Positions 1 through 8,574 of a stretch of 44,801 bases of DNA are shown here, piece by piece; position 1 is the first letter of the stretch, and every line of letters begins with the position of its first letter. A program made the position numbers and the translations under genes. Where the stretch lies: contig NZ_JASPGD010000014.1 of assembly GCF_030232885.1 (NCBI RefSeq), positions 1 to 44,801 on the forward strand, given 5' to 3'. The notes beneath the pieces are model-generated. The model was given only the letters and a program-made list of their open reading frames with translations. It searched no databases and was not told the DNA's origin. This DNA comes from Corynebacterium sp. MSK297. GTDB lineage: Bacteria; Actinomycetota; Actinomycetes; Mycobacteriales; Mycobacteriaceae.

Positions 1-93
1 AGCTTGGGGTACCGTACCCCGGTCGAGGTTGAAGACGCGTTGTGGGAACAAGATGGGTCCCGGGAACTAATGGAAAACAACGTAAATGCCTAG
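1..93 (+). pseudogene. IS3-family transposase (OrfB), C-terminal end, cut by window edge
   Basis: The first 30 codons read in frame as S-L-G-Y-R-T-P-V-E-V-E-D-A-L-W-E and stop at TAG 91-93. The SLGYRTPxEVE pattern is the usual C-terminal end of IS3-family integrase-type transposases (after the last DDE glutamate). The rest lies left of the window, so it cannot be said whether this copy is intact. A decayed relative lies at 19925-20059, sharing the E-V-E-D-A-L-W stretch. Confidence 0.75.
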
Positions 94-97
94 GAAC

Positions 98-115
98 AAA
101 ACCTAGTACACTTCA
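98..115 (+). mobile_element. Right terminal repeat of the IS3-type element
   Basis: The sequence ending CCTAGTACACTTCA at 115 matches, base for base or nearly so, the ends at 11003-11015 (CTGGGGCACTTCA) and about 20046-20059 (CCCAGGACACTTCA), each placed just after a transposase stop. It is therefore read as the right inverted repeat; the boundary is inferred from where the similarity stops. Confidence 0.6.
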
Positions 116-150
116 CTGTGAGTTGATCTGGGTGGCAGACAAACTCACAG
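116..150. repeat. 9-bp inverted repeat next to the IS end
   Basis: CTGTGAGTT (116-124) is perfectly complementary to AACTCACAG (142-150), a 9-bp stem with a 17-base loop, beginning one base after the IS end. It may be a hairpin or a palindromic insertion target. No T-run follows, so a terminator is not favoured. The remaining sequence to 362 is AT-rich and I see no gene in it. Confidence 0.4.
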
Positions 151-362
151 AAGAAAGTAAAAGTATTAATCGTTTCCATAAAGTTGGTGCGTAATTCTCT
201 GTTATTTAAATGACTTCTCCACTTAGTCTATAAGCTCCACTCGGACGGTATTTCTTGACTGTTGTGCAATGCCTCTTGTTGTGGCCGGTGCCGAATTGTT
301 GGTGATTTCGATCTTATCTGTATATTGCAGCATAGTCAATAGACTAAGTGAGATAGATTATA

Positions 363-2084
363 TTACTTGTCTATAGCGAGCGCTTCTCCCACGCGTTTGC
401 CGGAATGGATGCAGCCGCCTAAGAAGGTGCCTTCCAGCGCATTCTTCCCGTGCATGCCGCCACCGCCGAAACCAGCTGCCTCCCCGCAGGCAAACAAGCC
501 AGGGATGATATTACCGTCTGAATCGAGGCAGCGCCCGGAAAGGTCTGTTTCTAGCCCGCCTAGTGTTTTGCGGGTTAATACCTGCAGCCGTACAGCAATG
601 AGCTGCCCATGTTTCGCATCTGCGAGTTTGTGCGGTGCGGCAGCGCGCACGATCTTATCGCCCAGAAATTTCCGGGCCGTGCGCAGATAATTCACCTGGG
701 CATCCTTGGAAAACGGGTTATCCAGCTGGGAATCCCGATCAGCAACGGTGCGTGCGACACGCTCGCGGTCCAGCAGGCCGTCGTCGGCAAGCGTGGCCAT
801 TTTTGCGGTTAACTCATCGAGGTTATCGGCGATCACCCAATCCACGCCATGGTCTTTGAAAGCCTGCACGGCCGGGTGTGTTTTCGGCCCAAGCTTACTG
901 GCCAGTTGCCGGATTGTTTTCTGTGTTAAATCTGGGTTTTGTTCGGAACCAGAAAAGATGAATTCCTTATCCGCGATGGTGGAGTTCAACAAAAACCAGG
1001 AATAGCCGTGGCCTGTTTTACCAATATGGCTCAATGCAGCGAGGTTATCGGAGCCCGGAAACAGATTCGTGGGCAAGCGCTTGCCGGTAGCATCCAGCCA
1101 CAACGACCACGGCCCGGGAATAATGCGGATGCCATGGTGCGGCCAGATGCTGTCCCAGTTGTGCATTCCCTCTGGGTAATGCCACATTCTGTCCGTATTC
1201 ACTAGGTTTGCGCCGGCGTGCTTGGCGACGTCGATGCCGCTGCCGTCCACGTGCGCCGGAACGCCAGCTACTAGATCGTCGGGACACGGGCCCCAGCGAT
1301 CGCTTGGCCAGCTGGCGCGTACTTTTGCTAGATTACCTCCGATACCGCCGGTGGCGATGACCACGGATGCTGCATTCAGTTGAAATTTGCGCACGGCTTT
1401 TCTGCTTGAGGCCTGGCCACGGGGTAGCGCATCATCGGCTGCTAATTCCACTCCACGTACACCGGTGACTCGGCCGGACTCGTCTTGTAGCAGGCCTTCC
1501 ACGCGGTGGCGGAAGCGCCAGGTGAGTTGTCCGGTTGCTTCTGCCCGTTCGAGTGGTTCGCGGAAAACCCGCACCACTTCTGGGCCGGTGCCCCAGGTGA
1601 GGTGGAATCGTGGAACGGAATTGCCATGGCCACTGGCATCGCCGCTACCACGCTCGGCCCAGCCAATCGTCGGCAAGACATTGAGCCCCAGCTTTTTTAA
1701 ATATTCGCGTTTTTCACCGGCCGCGAACTGCACGTATGCCTGGCCCCAGGCCTTCGGCCAGCGATCATGGGGAGCGTCGTCGTAATCCGCGCTGTTTTCC
1801 CAATCGCGCCAGGCGAGCTCATAAGAATCGCTCACCCGCATCAATTTTTGCTCCGGGCTTCCCACATAAAACAAACCACCCAGCGACCAGAAAGCTTGGC
1901 CGCCCAAGTTATTGCGGTTTTCTTGGTCGAGGATTACGACCTGTTTCCCGCCTTGTAATGCCTCGTAGGCTGCAACCATGCCCGCCAAGCCGGAGCCGAC
2001 GATGACTATGGGGGCGGTGGACGAGTCTGTGGGTGTCTCTGTGGGACTGCTTTGCGACGACGTCTCAGATGTTATGTAAGTCAT
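363..2084 (-). CDS. FAD-binding dehydrogenase (fumarate reductase / 3-ketosteroid dehydrogenase-like)
   Basis: A 573-residue flavoprotein. A hydrophilic Ser/Thr-rich leader of about 23 residues precedes a Rossmann FAD-binding motif, V-G-S-G-L-A-G at residues 29-35, then a dinucleotide-binding acid (ILDQE). The C-terminal part has G-L-F-A-C-G-E-A-A-G-F-G-G-G-G and N-A-L-E-G-T-F-L-G-G-C, the second FAD/substrate segment typical of the FAD_binding_2 family. Proteins of this size and pattern (COG3573-like) are annotated as FAD-binding dehydrogenases related to 3-ketosteroid delta-1-dehydrogenases; the substrate is not known and cannot be inferred here. No signal peptide, so probably cytosolic. 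The gene stands alone, with no obvious Shine-Dalgarno before the ATG. Two copies of the CGTCGGCAAG decamer lie inside it (782 and 1668), as in core genes of this window, so it looks resident rather than recently acquired despite the IS end downstream. Confidence 0.85.
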   Translation of the reverse strand: MTYITSETSSQSSPTETPTDSSTAPIVIVGSGLAGMVAAYEALQGGKQVVILDQENRNNLGGQAFWSLGGLFYVGSPEQKLMRVSDSYELAWRDWENSADYDDAPHDRWPKAWGQAYVQFAAGEKREYLKKLGLNVLPTIGWAERGSGDASGHGNSVPRFHLTWGTGPEVVRVFREPLERAEATGQLTWRFRHRVEGLLQDESGRVTGVRGVELAADDALPRGQASSRKAVRKFQLNAASVVIATGGIGGNLAKVRASWPSDRWGPCPDDLVAGVPAHVDGSGIDVAKHAGANLVNTDRMWHYPEGMHNWDSIWPHHGIRIIPGPWSLWLDATGKRLPTNLFPGSDNLAALSHIGKTGHGYSWFLLNSTIADKEFIFSGSEQNPDLTQKTIRQLASKLGPKTHPAVQAFKDHGVDWVIADNLDELTAKMATLADDGLLDRERVARTVADRDSQLDNPFSKDAQVNYLRTARKFLGDKIVRAAAPHKLADAKHGQLIAVRLQVLTRKTLGGLETDLSGRCLDSDGNIIPGLFACGEAAGFGGGGMHGKNALEGTFLGGCIHSGKRVGEALAIDK

Positions 2085-2422
2085 ATTGCAAGTCTAAATT
2101 AATAGCTTGCTGAGTGTGGGAAAATCTATTGAAACCTAAACGATCGTAAGACTTGCAAGGATTTGTACACTCTGGGATCCCTTGGCGAAAGGCAAAAAGA
2201 CTGAAGTCGGCTAGGGATCCGTTGTGCACTTAACGAGGTTCGGTCTTCCTCGGTTTACTTTAATCGCTCCGGCTAATTTCGTCCTCGTGAAAAAGTGACT
2301 TGCTACATTCCTCGTCTAGTTAATTACTTATGTTACGTTAAAAGAGGGTGTTGGACTAAAACAATACCCATACTCGGGCCACTTTCCAGGGGCTGCCCCC
2401 CCCCAATTAGAAAGTCATTTCC
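2085..2422. other. Intergenic region with imperfect dyad and 8-C tract
   Basis: No gene seen. GGATCCCT at 2175-2182 is repeated inverted as AGGGATCC at 2213-2220, and the similarity continues imperfectly outward (GTACAC / GTGCAC), giving a long degenerate dyad centred near 2198. A run of eight C lies at 2397-2404, 18 bases before the ABC transporter start codon at 2423. Confidence 0.45.
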
Positions 2423-3100
2423 ATGAGAACCATTAGCCCCGTACTAGAAGTTCAAGCAGTTGCCGTCAAGGCGACCCCAAAGCACAGCGCCCCTTTAGCG
2501 TTGCCACTAGATTTTGAGCTTACTCACGGGCAAAAAGCATTGTTATCAGGTCCTTCCGGATGTGGCAAGACTACATTCCTGAACGCAATCGTAGGCTTAC
2601 ACCCCCTACACGAAGGAAACGTAGTGCTACTTGGCGAGTTCAACATATCTAAGACCTCAGTATCGACCCGCCAAAAATTACTCCGAAGCGATATTTCCTA
2701 CGTCGGCCAAGAACTAGTAGCTTTCCCAGGCCTTACGGTAAAAGAGTATTTAGAATTCAATTTACAAGTTTGCAAGAAAAAAGTGAGCTCAGGGTTGTAT
2801 ATCGGAATTCTCGAATCATTAGGTGTAGAACACACTGTAAACCAGATGCTGACCGAACTTTCAAAGGGGCAATTACAGAGAGTCATGATCACTGGTGGAC
2901 TCATACGACAACCTAAATTACTGCTACTTGATGAGCCGAGCAGTGCATTAGATAGCGACTCGCGGGACAACTTATTCAGTGTCGTTGACGATGCGGTGCA
3001 CGAGGGAACGGGAGTTCTCATGGTGTCACACGACCCAGTCGTCGAAAGCTTCGTTGATTCTGTAATCACTATGGAAAAGGACGATGCAAACCATGAATAA
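2423..3100 (+). CDS. ABC transporter ATP-binding protein
   Basis: A 225-residue nucleotide-binding subunit. Walker A G-P-S-G-C-G-K-T is at 43-50, the Q-loop glutamine near 96, the signature motif L-S-K-G-Q at 146-150 (K replaces the usual first G), Walker B L-L-L-L-D-E at 166-171, and the H-loop histidine at 203 (VSHDP). This is the LolD/MacB-like size class that energises lipid, peptide or antibiotic exporters. The gene overlaps the following permease by 17 bases, so the two are one transcript and presumably one complex. Composition is visibly more AT-rich than the flanking genes and no recurrent CGTCGRCAAG decamer occurs in it, which together with IS-type ends on both sides suggests acquisition by transfer. 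Substrate unknown. The ribosome-binding site is weak (AAAG about 12 bases upstream). Confidence 0.85.
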   Translation: MRTISPVLEVQAVAVKATPKHSAPLALPLDFELTHGQKALLSGPSGCGKTTFLNAIVGLHPLHEGNVVLLGEFNISKTSVSTRQKLLRSDISYVGQELVAFPGLTVKEYLEFNLQVCKKKVSSGLYIGILESLGVEHTVNQMLTELSKGQLQRVMITGGLIRQPKLLLLDEPSSALDSDSRDNLFSVVDDAVHEGTGVLMVSHDPVVESFVDSVITMEKDDANHE

Positions 3101-4415
3101 GAATTTGCAAAAAATTGGGGCGTCGATCGTCGGCGAGGCCAAAATATATTTCTTTGTCCTCGCACTAGCCCTCGGAATCACCACCAGCTTTGTTCTTGTT
3201 TTAGGTTCAGTCTGGTCGCGATTGATTGACGAGTTTCCGGATGACCAATTCAAGTTTATTGGTGGCAATATGCTCTTTTGGGCGACATTTGTCGCCATCG
3301 CCATGAACATTCCGCTTGCAGTTCTCGGTTCTTTACTCCTTCGGGAACAATCCATAACGCTTATACGCTTTGGACTAGGTCGGCGTCACTTTATCCGCGT
3401 AATGCTTGGGCAAATGTGGAAGCCGTTCCTCGGCGCCTTACTCCTCGCAGTCGTGCTTTATTTACCATTTTCTGCACTCTTAGAATGGCTTCCTGATGAT
3501 AATGGAACTTCATTAATCAGGGTCAGTGGATTTGGCGTTCCTACTTTTTTCGGCATTGTTCTCGCAATAATCAGCCTCTTCATTCCACTAACCATCTCGG
3601 TATTGTTTTTGAGCACGAATTTAGTGACGAGGGTGAACAATAGCTTCAGAAGGTTACGCTCCATCAAACGCTGGCTCTTGCGAGGGATTTTCGCTTTAGG
3701 CGGGACCGCATTAATTATATTCGGAATAGTTTATGAAAACGGACAACAAGGTGGAATTCTCTTTACGGTAGGGATACTGCTTGTTGGTTCTACTCTTGTT
3801 CCCCAGGCGGCTCCGCGTATTGCACTCAATCTTACGACACTCGTTGCAAGGTTATCCTCGTACCGTCCCAGCCCCGTTTTGAGTAAATCTGTGACTTCCG
3901 AATATCGGTCACGTTTTTCAGGCATCTCGTTATTCCTGTTCCTCATTGCAAGCATCCCTGCGTTACTTTTCAGCGCATCTGGTATGCAAGCCCGCGCCAT
4001 GGGAGAAGGCGGTATTGCGCAGTGGGATTTCTGGGTCCTCATGGCCGTTCCTCTAGCCTTTACGCTACTAGCGATTATCTCCGCAAGTCTCATACTTAGC
4101 CAATTGCTCAACCGTAGTCTCCATAAATTCCTCAAACTAGGGATTATGCGTCGTGAATACCATTTCGCATTACTGCTCACACTTGCTTCAATAGCTTTTT
4201 CGGCGCAGGCGTTAGTGCTTGCTTGTGTGTTTTTTCTGGGACTACTCATGATGTTCGTCTGGAATATCAGTTTGATTGAAATGTTGAGTGAGTTGTATTG
4301 GCAGCCACTAATATCTGTGTTTATTCTCGTCATGATTTTTGTGCCGCTCCTGTATCTGGGATTCTCGGGTGTAAAGGGCAAAGAGATCCAAGCCGCTTTG
4401 GGATCGAGGAAATAG
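3084..4415 (+). CDS. ABC transporter permease, multi-pass membrane protein
   Basis: A 443-residue integral membrane protein with about ten hydrophobic segments (for example residues about 16-39, 67-92, 112-135, 150-175 and several in the C-terminal half), in the arrangement of FtsX-like or bacteriocin-export permeases, but I do not recognise a named family. It is translationally coupled to the ATPase upstream. Two starts compete: ATG 3084, right behind AAAAGGA, and ATG 3093, better spaced from the same ribosome-binding site; 3093 would remove three residues. The reading frame is uninterrupted. The stop at 4413-4415 is only 24 bases before a solo IS-type terminal repeat at 4440. Export of a small molecule or peptide is inferred from the partner ATPase only. 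Confidence 0.75.
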   Translation: MQTMNKNLQKIGASIVGEAKIYFFVLALALGITTSFVLVLGSVWSRLIDEFPDDQFKFIGGNMLFWATFVAIAMNIPLAVLGSLLLREQSITLIRFGLGRRHFIRVMLGQMWKPFLGALLLAVVLYLPFSALLEWLPDDNGTSLIRVSGFGVPTFFGIVLAIISLFIPLTISVLFLSTNLVTRVNNSFRRLRSIKRWLLRGIFALGGTALIIFGIVYENGQQGGILFTVGILLVGSTLVPQAAPRIALNLTTLVARLSSYRPSPVLSKSVTSEYRSRFSGISLFLFLIASIPALLFSASGMQARAMGEGGIAQWDFWVLMAVPLAFTLLAIISASLILSQLLNRSLHKFLKLGIMRREYHFALLLTLASIAFSAQALVLACVFFLGLLMMFVWNISLIEMLSELYWQPLISVFILVMIFVPLLYLGFSGVKGKEIQAALGSRK

Positions 4416-4439
4416 CCGAAAAGGAATCTCTTGCCTAAG

Positions 4440-4456
4440 TGAAGTGCCCCAGATTT
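4440..4456 (-). mobile_element. Solo IS3-type terminal repeat, inward-facing
   Basis: TGAAGTGCCCCAG at 4440-4452 is the exact reverse complement of CTGGGGCACTTCA at 11003-11015. No transposase sequence adjoins it. It may be the remnant of an excised or deleted IS, or the left boundary of the 4440-11015 segment. Confidence 0.55.
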
Positions 4457-4479
4457 CGACTACGGCGCCCCGGGGCGGT

Positions 4480-5097
4480 CTAAATTAATCGGCGATCCCG
4501 GGCAGCGGTGACGGCGGCGGTGCGCGATTCCGCACCCAATTTCTGAAAAATATGAATCAGGTGCGTTTTCACTGTCGCCTCAGAAATAAAAAGCTTCTTT
4601 GCCAAGGCCTTATTGCTCGCACCGGTGGCGAGTTCCCGCAGAATTTCAATTTCACGCTGCGAAAGGCTCTGCTGCGGTTGTGAAGTCCGCTGCGCCAGTG
4701 CTGCCGCCACATCCGGCGACAACGTGCGCTTGCGTTCATGGGTGGCGATGATGGCGTCGAATAAACTTGTCTCCGGCGAATCCTTCAGCAGATAACCCAA
4801 CGCACCGGCCTCAAGAGCAGCGACGATATCGGCTTCGGTGTCGTACGTCGTCAAGATCAACACTGGTGGACCGCCTGCCTTCGCTAATTTGCTGGTCGCG
4901 GTGATGCCATCAACCCCTGGCATCTGGATATCGCATACCACCACATCCACATCAGTGATGCTGCCGTCGACAAGCCCATCCACCGCGCTACCATCGGCGG
5001 CCTCGTGGGTGACCTGCACCCCGTCGAAGCTATTCAGGATTGCGCGCAGGCCAGCGCGGACAACGGGGTGGTCGTCGAGAAGCATAACGCGGATCAT
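4480..5097 (-). CDS. chrA: NarL/LuxR-type response regulator, heme-responsive ChrA-like
   Basis: A 205-residue two-domain regulator. The receiver domain has acidic D8-D9, phospho-acceptor D56 in V-C-D-I-Q-M-P-G, T83/T84 and K105 (LLKDSP). The output domain has a LuxR-type helix-turn-helix from about 145 to 195 (LSQREIEILRELATGASNKA...TVKTHL). It lies 15 bases downstream of the sensor kinase gene with AGGAGAC before its ATG. The pair is divergent from a MacB-like permease/ATPase pair, which is the arrangement of chrSA and hrtBA in C. diphtheriae and C. glutamicum, where ChrA activates the heme exporter and influences its own operon. The paralogous HrrA is similar; the neighbouring hrtBA genes are what favour ChrA. 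Confidence 0.85.
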   Translation of the reverse strand: MIRVMLLDDHPVVRAGLRAILNSFDGVQVTHEAADGSAVDGLVDGSITDVDVVVCDIQMPGVDGITATSKLAKAGGPPVLILTTYDTEADIVAALEAGALGYLLKDSPETSLFDAIIATHERKRTLSPDVAAALAQRTSQPQQSLSQREIEILRELATGASNKALAKKLFISEATVKTHLIHIFQKLGAESRTAAVTAARDRRLI

Positions 5098-5112
5098 GGT
5101 GGTCTCCTGGAA

Positions 5113-6489
5113 CTAGCTAGCTGGTGTGTGCTGCGAAGTCAGCGGGATGCGGGCCGCAACAACCGTGCCTTCACCCGGGGCCGATTCAATATTTACTGTG
5201 CCAGATAATGCAGCAATGCGTTGCTGAATACCACCAAGCCCGTAGCCGTGGCTGGACTCTTGCTGGGGTGCTTGCGTCGGGTCAAAACCACGGCCGTCGT
5301 CAAAAATATCGACGGTTAATTCATCGCCAAGCACCGCGACCGACACCACCGCATGATCAGCATGGGCATGCTTGGCGACGTTATTCAATGCCTCTTGCAC
5401 GCATCGCACCACCGCGGTGACCACGGACTCGGGCAGCCGACGGTGTGTATCACCAGAGAAATTCGCCCGGAATTCGGTGGATTCGCCCAAGCCGCTACCG
5501 CGGCGACGCATGCGCTGGAGAATCTCAGTGATGGCATCTGGCAGATCTGCTTGCGCAGATGGTGCGGTCAGATCCTGCACGAAACGGCGTGCCTCCGCCA
5601 GGTTGTCACGGGCGGTGTCCTCGATGGTAGAAAACACGTCCGTTGCTGCATTTTTGGACTTATTGTGGGACTCATTATGGGATTCAGCAGATTCCGCATC
5701 CCCGGTGCTAGCGCTCGCCCGTCCAGCACGCGCCAACAACACGATGGAACTCAACCCCTGCGCGAGCGTGTCGTGAATATCGCGGGCCAGGCGCTCACGC
5801 TCTTCCAAACGCCCGGCCTGGTGCTCGGTGGCTGCTAGTTCCCGCTGGGTTGCGGCTAATTCTTCCGCGATACGCCGCTGGGTCAGTGCCTCACGGTGCA
5901 ACGCGCGATAACTCACATAAATCGCTACGGCAAAAACCGTGCCGATGCCCGGGCCAATCGCCACCGCAATATGCCAATGCTGCGGGTGCAACCATGCAAC
6001 CACGACCACCCCAGCAGCCCACAACACCGCAGCGGCCAGCAAGTTCGCCGAACGGGGCAATACGGCAAGCGTGACAAAAACCAGCGGGAACAACACCCAA
6101 AGAAAATCATTCGCCAACACGAGTGCACCCAGCCACAGCACGACGACGGCGGCCCACCACCAGCGCGCGCTCCGTTGCTGATTCACAGTCGGGCTGGAAA
6201 AACTGCCCACACCGCGCCGGGCTCGGTATTCCACAACGATGCCACCCGCATAAACCAGCCCTAGCGCGGCCGCGACCAGCAAAACGACCGGAAGCTGGGC
6301 GTGCGCTGCGTCGTCGGCAAGCCAGACCCGCACTGCCCCAAGAATGAGCAGCGCGCAAAACATCACGTGTAAACCCACCCGCAGGTTGCGCAATACCGTG
6401 GACAGGCCGGGGCCTGCTGGGCTCGCAGGGCTTGTTGTGTTTGCGGGGCTGGATGCGGCAGAAGCGGCGAGATTTCTCGGCGTAGTCAC
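5113..6489 (-). CDS. chrS: Heme-sensing histidine kinase, ChrS-like
   Basis: A sensor kinase of about 458 residues when started at GTG 6489; the frame stays open further upstream into the divergent gene, which is not credible as coding. The N-terminal half has about five or six membrane helices with little extracellular sequence, as in ChrS/HrrS, which sense heme within or near the membrane. A HisKA_3 dimerisation domain follows with the phospho-accepting His in A-R-D-I-H-D-T-L-A-Q-G (about residue 239), then an N-box (QEALNNVAKHA), a G1 box (DDGRGF) and a G2 box (GYGLGGIQQR) of the HATPase. It is the first gene of a two-gene operon with the regulator. ATG 6534 is a possible alternative start but lies inside an 18-bp dyad likely to be an operator. 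Confidence 0.85.
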   Translation of the reverse strand: MTTPRNLAASAASSPANTTSPASPAGPGLSTVLRNLRVGLHVMFCALLILGAVRVWLADDAAHAQLPVVLLVAAALGLVYAGGIVVEYRARRGVGSFSSPTVNQQRSARWWWAAVVVLWLGALVLANDFLWVLFPLVFVTLAVLPRSANLLAAAVLWAAGVVVVAWLHPQHWHIAVAIGPGIGTVFAVAIYVSYRALHREALTQRRIAEELAATQRELAATEHQAGRLEERERLARDIHDTLAQGLSSIVLLARAGRASASTGDAESAESHNESHNKSKNAATDVFSTIEDTARDNLAEARRFVQDLTAPSAQADLPDAITEILQRMRRRGSGLGESTEFRANFSGDTHRRLPESVVTAVVRCVQEALNNVAKHAHADHAVVSVAVLGDELTVDIFDDGRGFDPTQAPQQESSHGYGLGGIQQRIAALSGTVNIESAPGEGTVVAARIPLTSQHTPAS

Positions 6490-6525
6490 CCAGCCTAGGT
6501 TAGTGCGGAAGGCTGAGTGGCCGCG

Positions 6526-6543
6526 ATCAACCATCTGGTTGAT
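6526..6543. promoter_or_regulatory. 18-bp dyad in the chrS-hrtB divergent region, candidate ChrA operator
   Basis: ATCAACCA (6526-6533) and TGGTTGAT (6536-6543) are a perfect 8-bp inverted repeat around two bases. It sits 37 bases upstream of the GTG chosen for chrS and 58 bases upstream of hrtB. Response regulators of the NarL class bind such dyads and ChrA is known to bind the chrS-hrtB intergenic region in other corynebacteria; the assignment of this exact site is inference. Confidence 0.5.
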
Positions 6544-6601
6544 AGCAGAATCAACTAGCACCCCGATGCCGCACTGAGCTGCAAAAACAACAATAGGTAT
6601 T

Positions 6602-7795
6602 ATGTTTTTGGCACTCAGAGATATCGTCTCCGCCCGCGGACGCTTCAGCTTGATTAGCTTCGTCGTCGGGCTGATAACCGTACTGTTGGTGATGCTCACT
6701 GGCCTGACCGGTGGGTTGGCTAAGCACAACACCTCTGCTTTGGAGGCCCTGGCCCCTGAGCGATACGTGTTCACTAGTGACGAGCCGTCTTTTCAGGAAT
6801 CACAAGTCACCACCTCTGATGTGCAGGAATGGCAGGAGCTTGTCGACGCCGATAGCCAGGTTATCCCGCTTGGTACCGTGCAAACTCGGTTGGAAGCTGG
6901 TTCTGCGATGGGTGTTGCCGTGCTGGGCCTGCCTGCGGGGACTAAGGTTCCGGCGCCTGTGGTATCCGGTGCGGGTGCCGCAGGATCAGAAATAGCTGGT
7001 GCCACAGCCGCAGATGCAGCAGCAGAAGCAGATTCGGCCGCCTCGCAGGAGCAGCAGGAGGCGCAGGAGGCGGTGCTAGGCGAAGACGGGATTGTCCTTA
7101 GCCGCGAAATTGTTAGCGAAGCCGGTGTGCAACCAGGTGAGATGGTAGAAATCGGTGGCGCCGAACAGCCCGTGACTGCCGTCGTAGAAGACGAGCACTA
7201 TTCGCACCAGCCCGTCGTCTGGGCAAGCACACAGGTGTGGCAGCAGATTTCGCGCGCGCATGACGACGTCGTCGGCACTGTCCTGGCGGTGGATACCCGG
7301 GACCGGCACGCAGGTGCCTTGCGCGATGAGGAATGGCAGGATGCCGAAAACCAGACTGGGGATAGTGTTGCAACAGTCGAGGATTCTTCTTCTGGCTTGG
7401 CTGCCTACCAGTCGGAGCAGGCATCGCTCCAGTTGATTCAGGTGTTGTTGTATGCCATTAGTGCTTTGGTGACCGTGGCGTTTTTGAGCGTGTGGACAAT
7501 CCAGCGCAGCCGCGATCTTTCTGTGCTCCGCGCACTCGGTGCCAGCCCGGCGTATGTGTGGAAGGATGCGCTGGGACAAGCCGCTGTGGTGGTTGGCATC
7601 GGCGTTGTGCTTGGCGCCGGCGTCGGCTGGGCAGCAGGCGTGTGGGCTGGCAACTCTGTCCCGTTTGATTTGCGGTGGACCACCATCGTGGTGCCCGCCG
7701 CGGGCATCTGGGTGCTCGGTATGTGTGGCGCATTGGTAGCAACCCGACGAGTGAAAAAGATTGATCCGGCATCGGCTTTGGAGGGCAAATCCTAA
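6602..7795 (+). CDS. hrtB: Heme exporter permease, HrtB-like (MacB/FtsX topology)
   Basis: A 397-residue permease with one N-terminal membrane helix (about residues 16-40), a large extracytoplasmic domain, and three C-terminal helices (about 278-300, 322-345, 355-378). This 1+3 topology is that of MacB/LolE-like mechanotransmission exporters rather than channel-type transporters. The N-terminus M-F-L-A-L-R-D-I ... L-T-G-L-T-G-G-L resembles corynebacterial HrtB. A low-complexity Ala/Glu-rich stretch (about residues 125-165) interrupts the periplasmic domain. With HrtA it would expel excess heme, and it is divergent from its presumed regulators chrSA. The stop codon overlaps the ATG of hrtA (TAATG), indicating translational coupling. 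Confidence 0.87.
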   Translation: MFLALRDIVSARGRFSLISFVVGLITVLLVMLTGLTGGLAKHNTSALEALAPERYVFTSDEPSFQESQVTTSDVQEWQELVDADSQVIPLGTVQTRLEAGSAMGVAVLGLPAGTKVPAPVVSGAGAAGSEIAGATAADAAAEADSAASQEQQEAQEAVLGEDGIVLSREIVSEAGVQPGEMVEIGGAEQPVTAVVEDEHYSHQPVVWASTQVWQQISRAHDDVVGTVLAVDTRDRHAGALRDEEWQDAENQTGDSVATVEDSSSGLAAYQSEQASLQLIQVLLYAISALVTVAFLSVWTIQRSRDLSVLRALGASPAYVWKDALGQAAVVVGIGVVLGAGVGWAAGVWAGNSVPFDLRWTTIVVPAAGIWVLGMCGALVATRRVKKIDPASALEGKS

Positions 7796-8520
7796 TGAAT
7801 ACTGAATATAAAAACGCGCAAGTTAAAAATGGTGAAAATAAAAACCTAGAAAATAAAAATCCAGTGGTCGCTTGCCACAACGTCACCGTTGATTTCCCAG
7901 ATGGCACCGGCACCGTGCGCGCTTTGGATCAGGTGTCCTTGCAGGTTCTTCCGGGGACGGTGACCGCCATCGTGGGCGAATCAGGATCCGGCAAATCCAC
8001 TTTGCTTTCATCTATGGCGGGGTTGTTGCAGCCCACGGAAGGTGAGGTGCGTATCGCCGGTGAACTGATGAGCGTCGGCTCGGAGGAAAAGCGCAGCGAA
8101 TTACGGCGCCAACACATCGGGATGATTTTCCAACAGCCGAACTTGTTGGAATCGTTGTCTGTTGCCGAGCAGTTGCTGATCACCGACCATCTGCGTGGAC
8201 ACACCCCGCGCCGGGAGCGGGCAGAAGAGCTGTTGGTTAAGGTGGGTTTGGAGGGGCTTGGCAGCCGCAGCGTCGGCAAGCTATCCGGTGGTCAACGGCA
8301 GCGGGTGAATATTGCACGCGCAGTGATGAATGATCCGGATGTTTTGCTTGCCGACGAACCTACTTCCGCGCTGGATCAGGAATTGTCGCAAGAGATCATG
8401 CAACTATTGCAGCAGGTATCACGCGATTTGGGGATCGCTACGTGCGTTGTCACCCATGACCGGGGAATGCTGAAATACGTGGATGAAGTGGTGGAAGTAA
8501 TTGATGGCAAAATCAAGTAA
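7795..8520 (+). CDS. hrtA: Heme exporter ATP-binding protein, HrtA-like
   Basis: A 241-residue ABC ATPase. Walker A G-E-S-G-S-G-K-S is at 61-68, Q-loop near 113, signature L-S-G-G-Q at 163-167, Walker B L-L-A-D-E at 184-188, and H-loop in VTHD. It belongs to the MacB/LolD class by length and motif spacing. The first 22 residues are an unusual Asn/Lys-rich tail with a repeated K-N-x-E-N-K-N pattern. ATG 7795 overlaps the hrtB stop. It supplies energy for the HrtB permease; heme as substrate is deduced from the chrSA neighbourhood. Two copies of the recurrent decamer lie inside it, at 8271 and, inverted, 8347. Confidence 0.88.
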   Translation: MNTEYKNAQVKNGENKNLENKNPVVACHNVTVDFPDGTGTVRALDQVSLQVLPGTVTAIVGESGSGKSTLLSSMAGLLQPTEGEVRIAGELMSVGSEEKRSELRRQHIGMIFQQPNLLESLSVAEQLLITDHLRGHTPRRERAEELLVKVGLEGLGSRSVGKLSGGQRQRVNIARAVMNDPDVLLADEPTSALDQELSQEIMQLLQQVSRDLGIATCVVTHDRGMLKYVDEVVEVIDGKIK

Positions 8521-8574
8521 AAATTTCACATATGGGTATCGCTGATAGCCGCACGAGGTTTAAAGTATCGATTT

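Noticed and set aside
6490..6774. N-terminal extension of the histidine kinase across the divergent region and into hrtB
   Set aside because: It would overlap the first codons of hrtB on the other strand and run through the presumed operator; the extra peptide has no domain. A GTG at 6489 gives the normal ChrS size.
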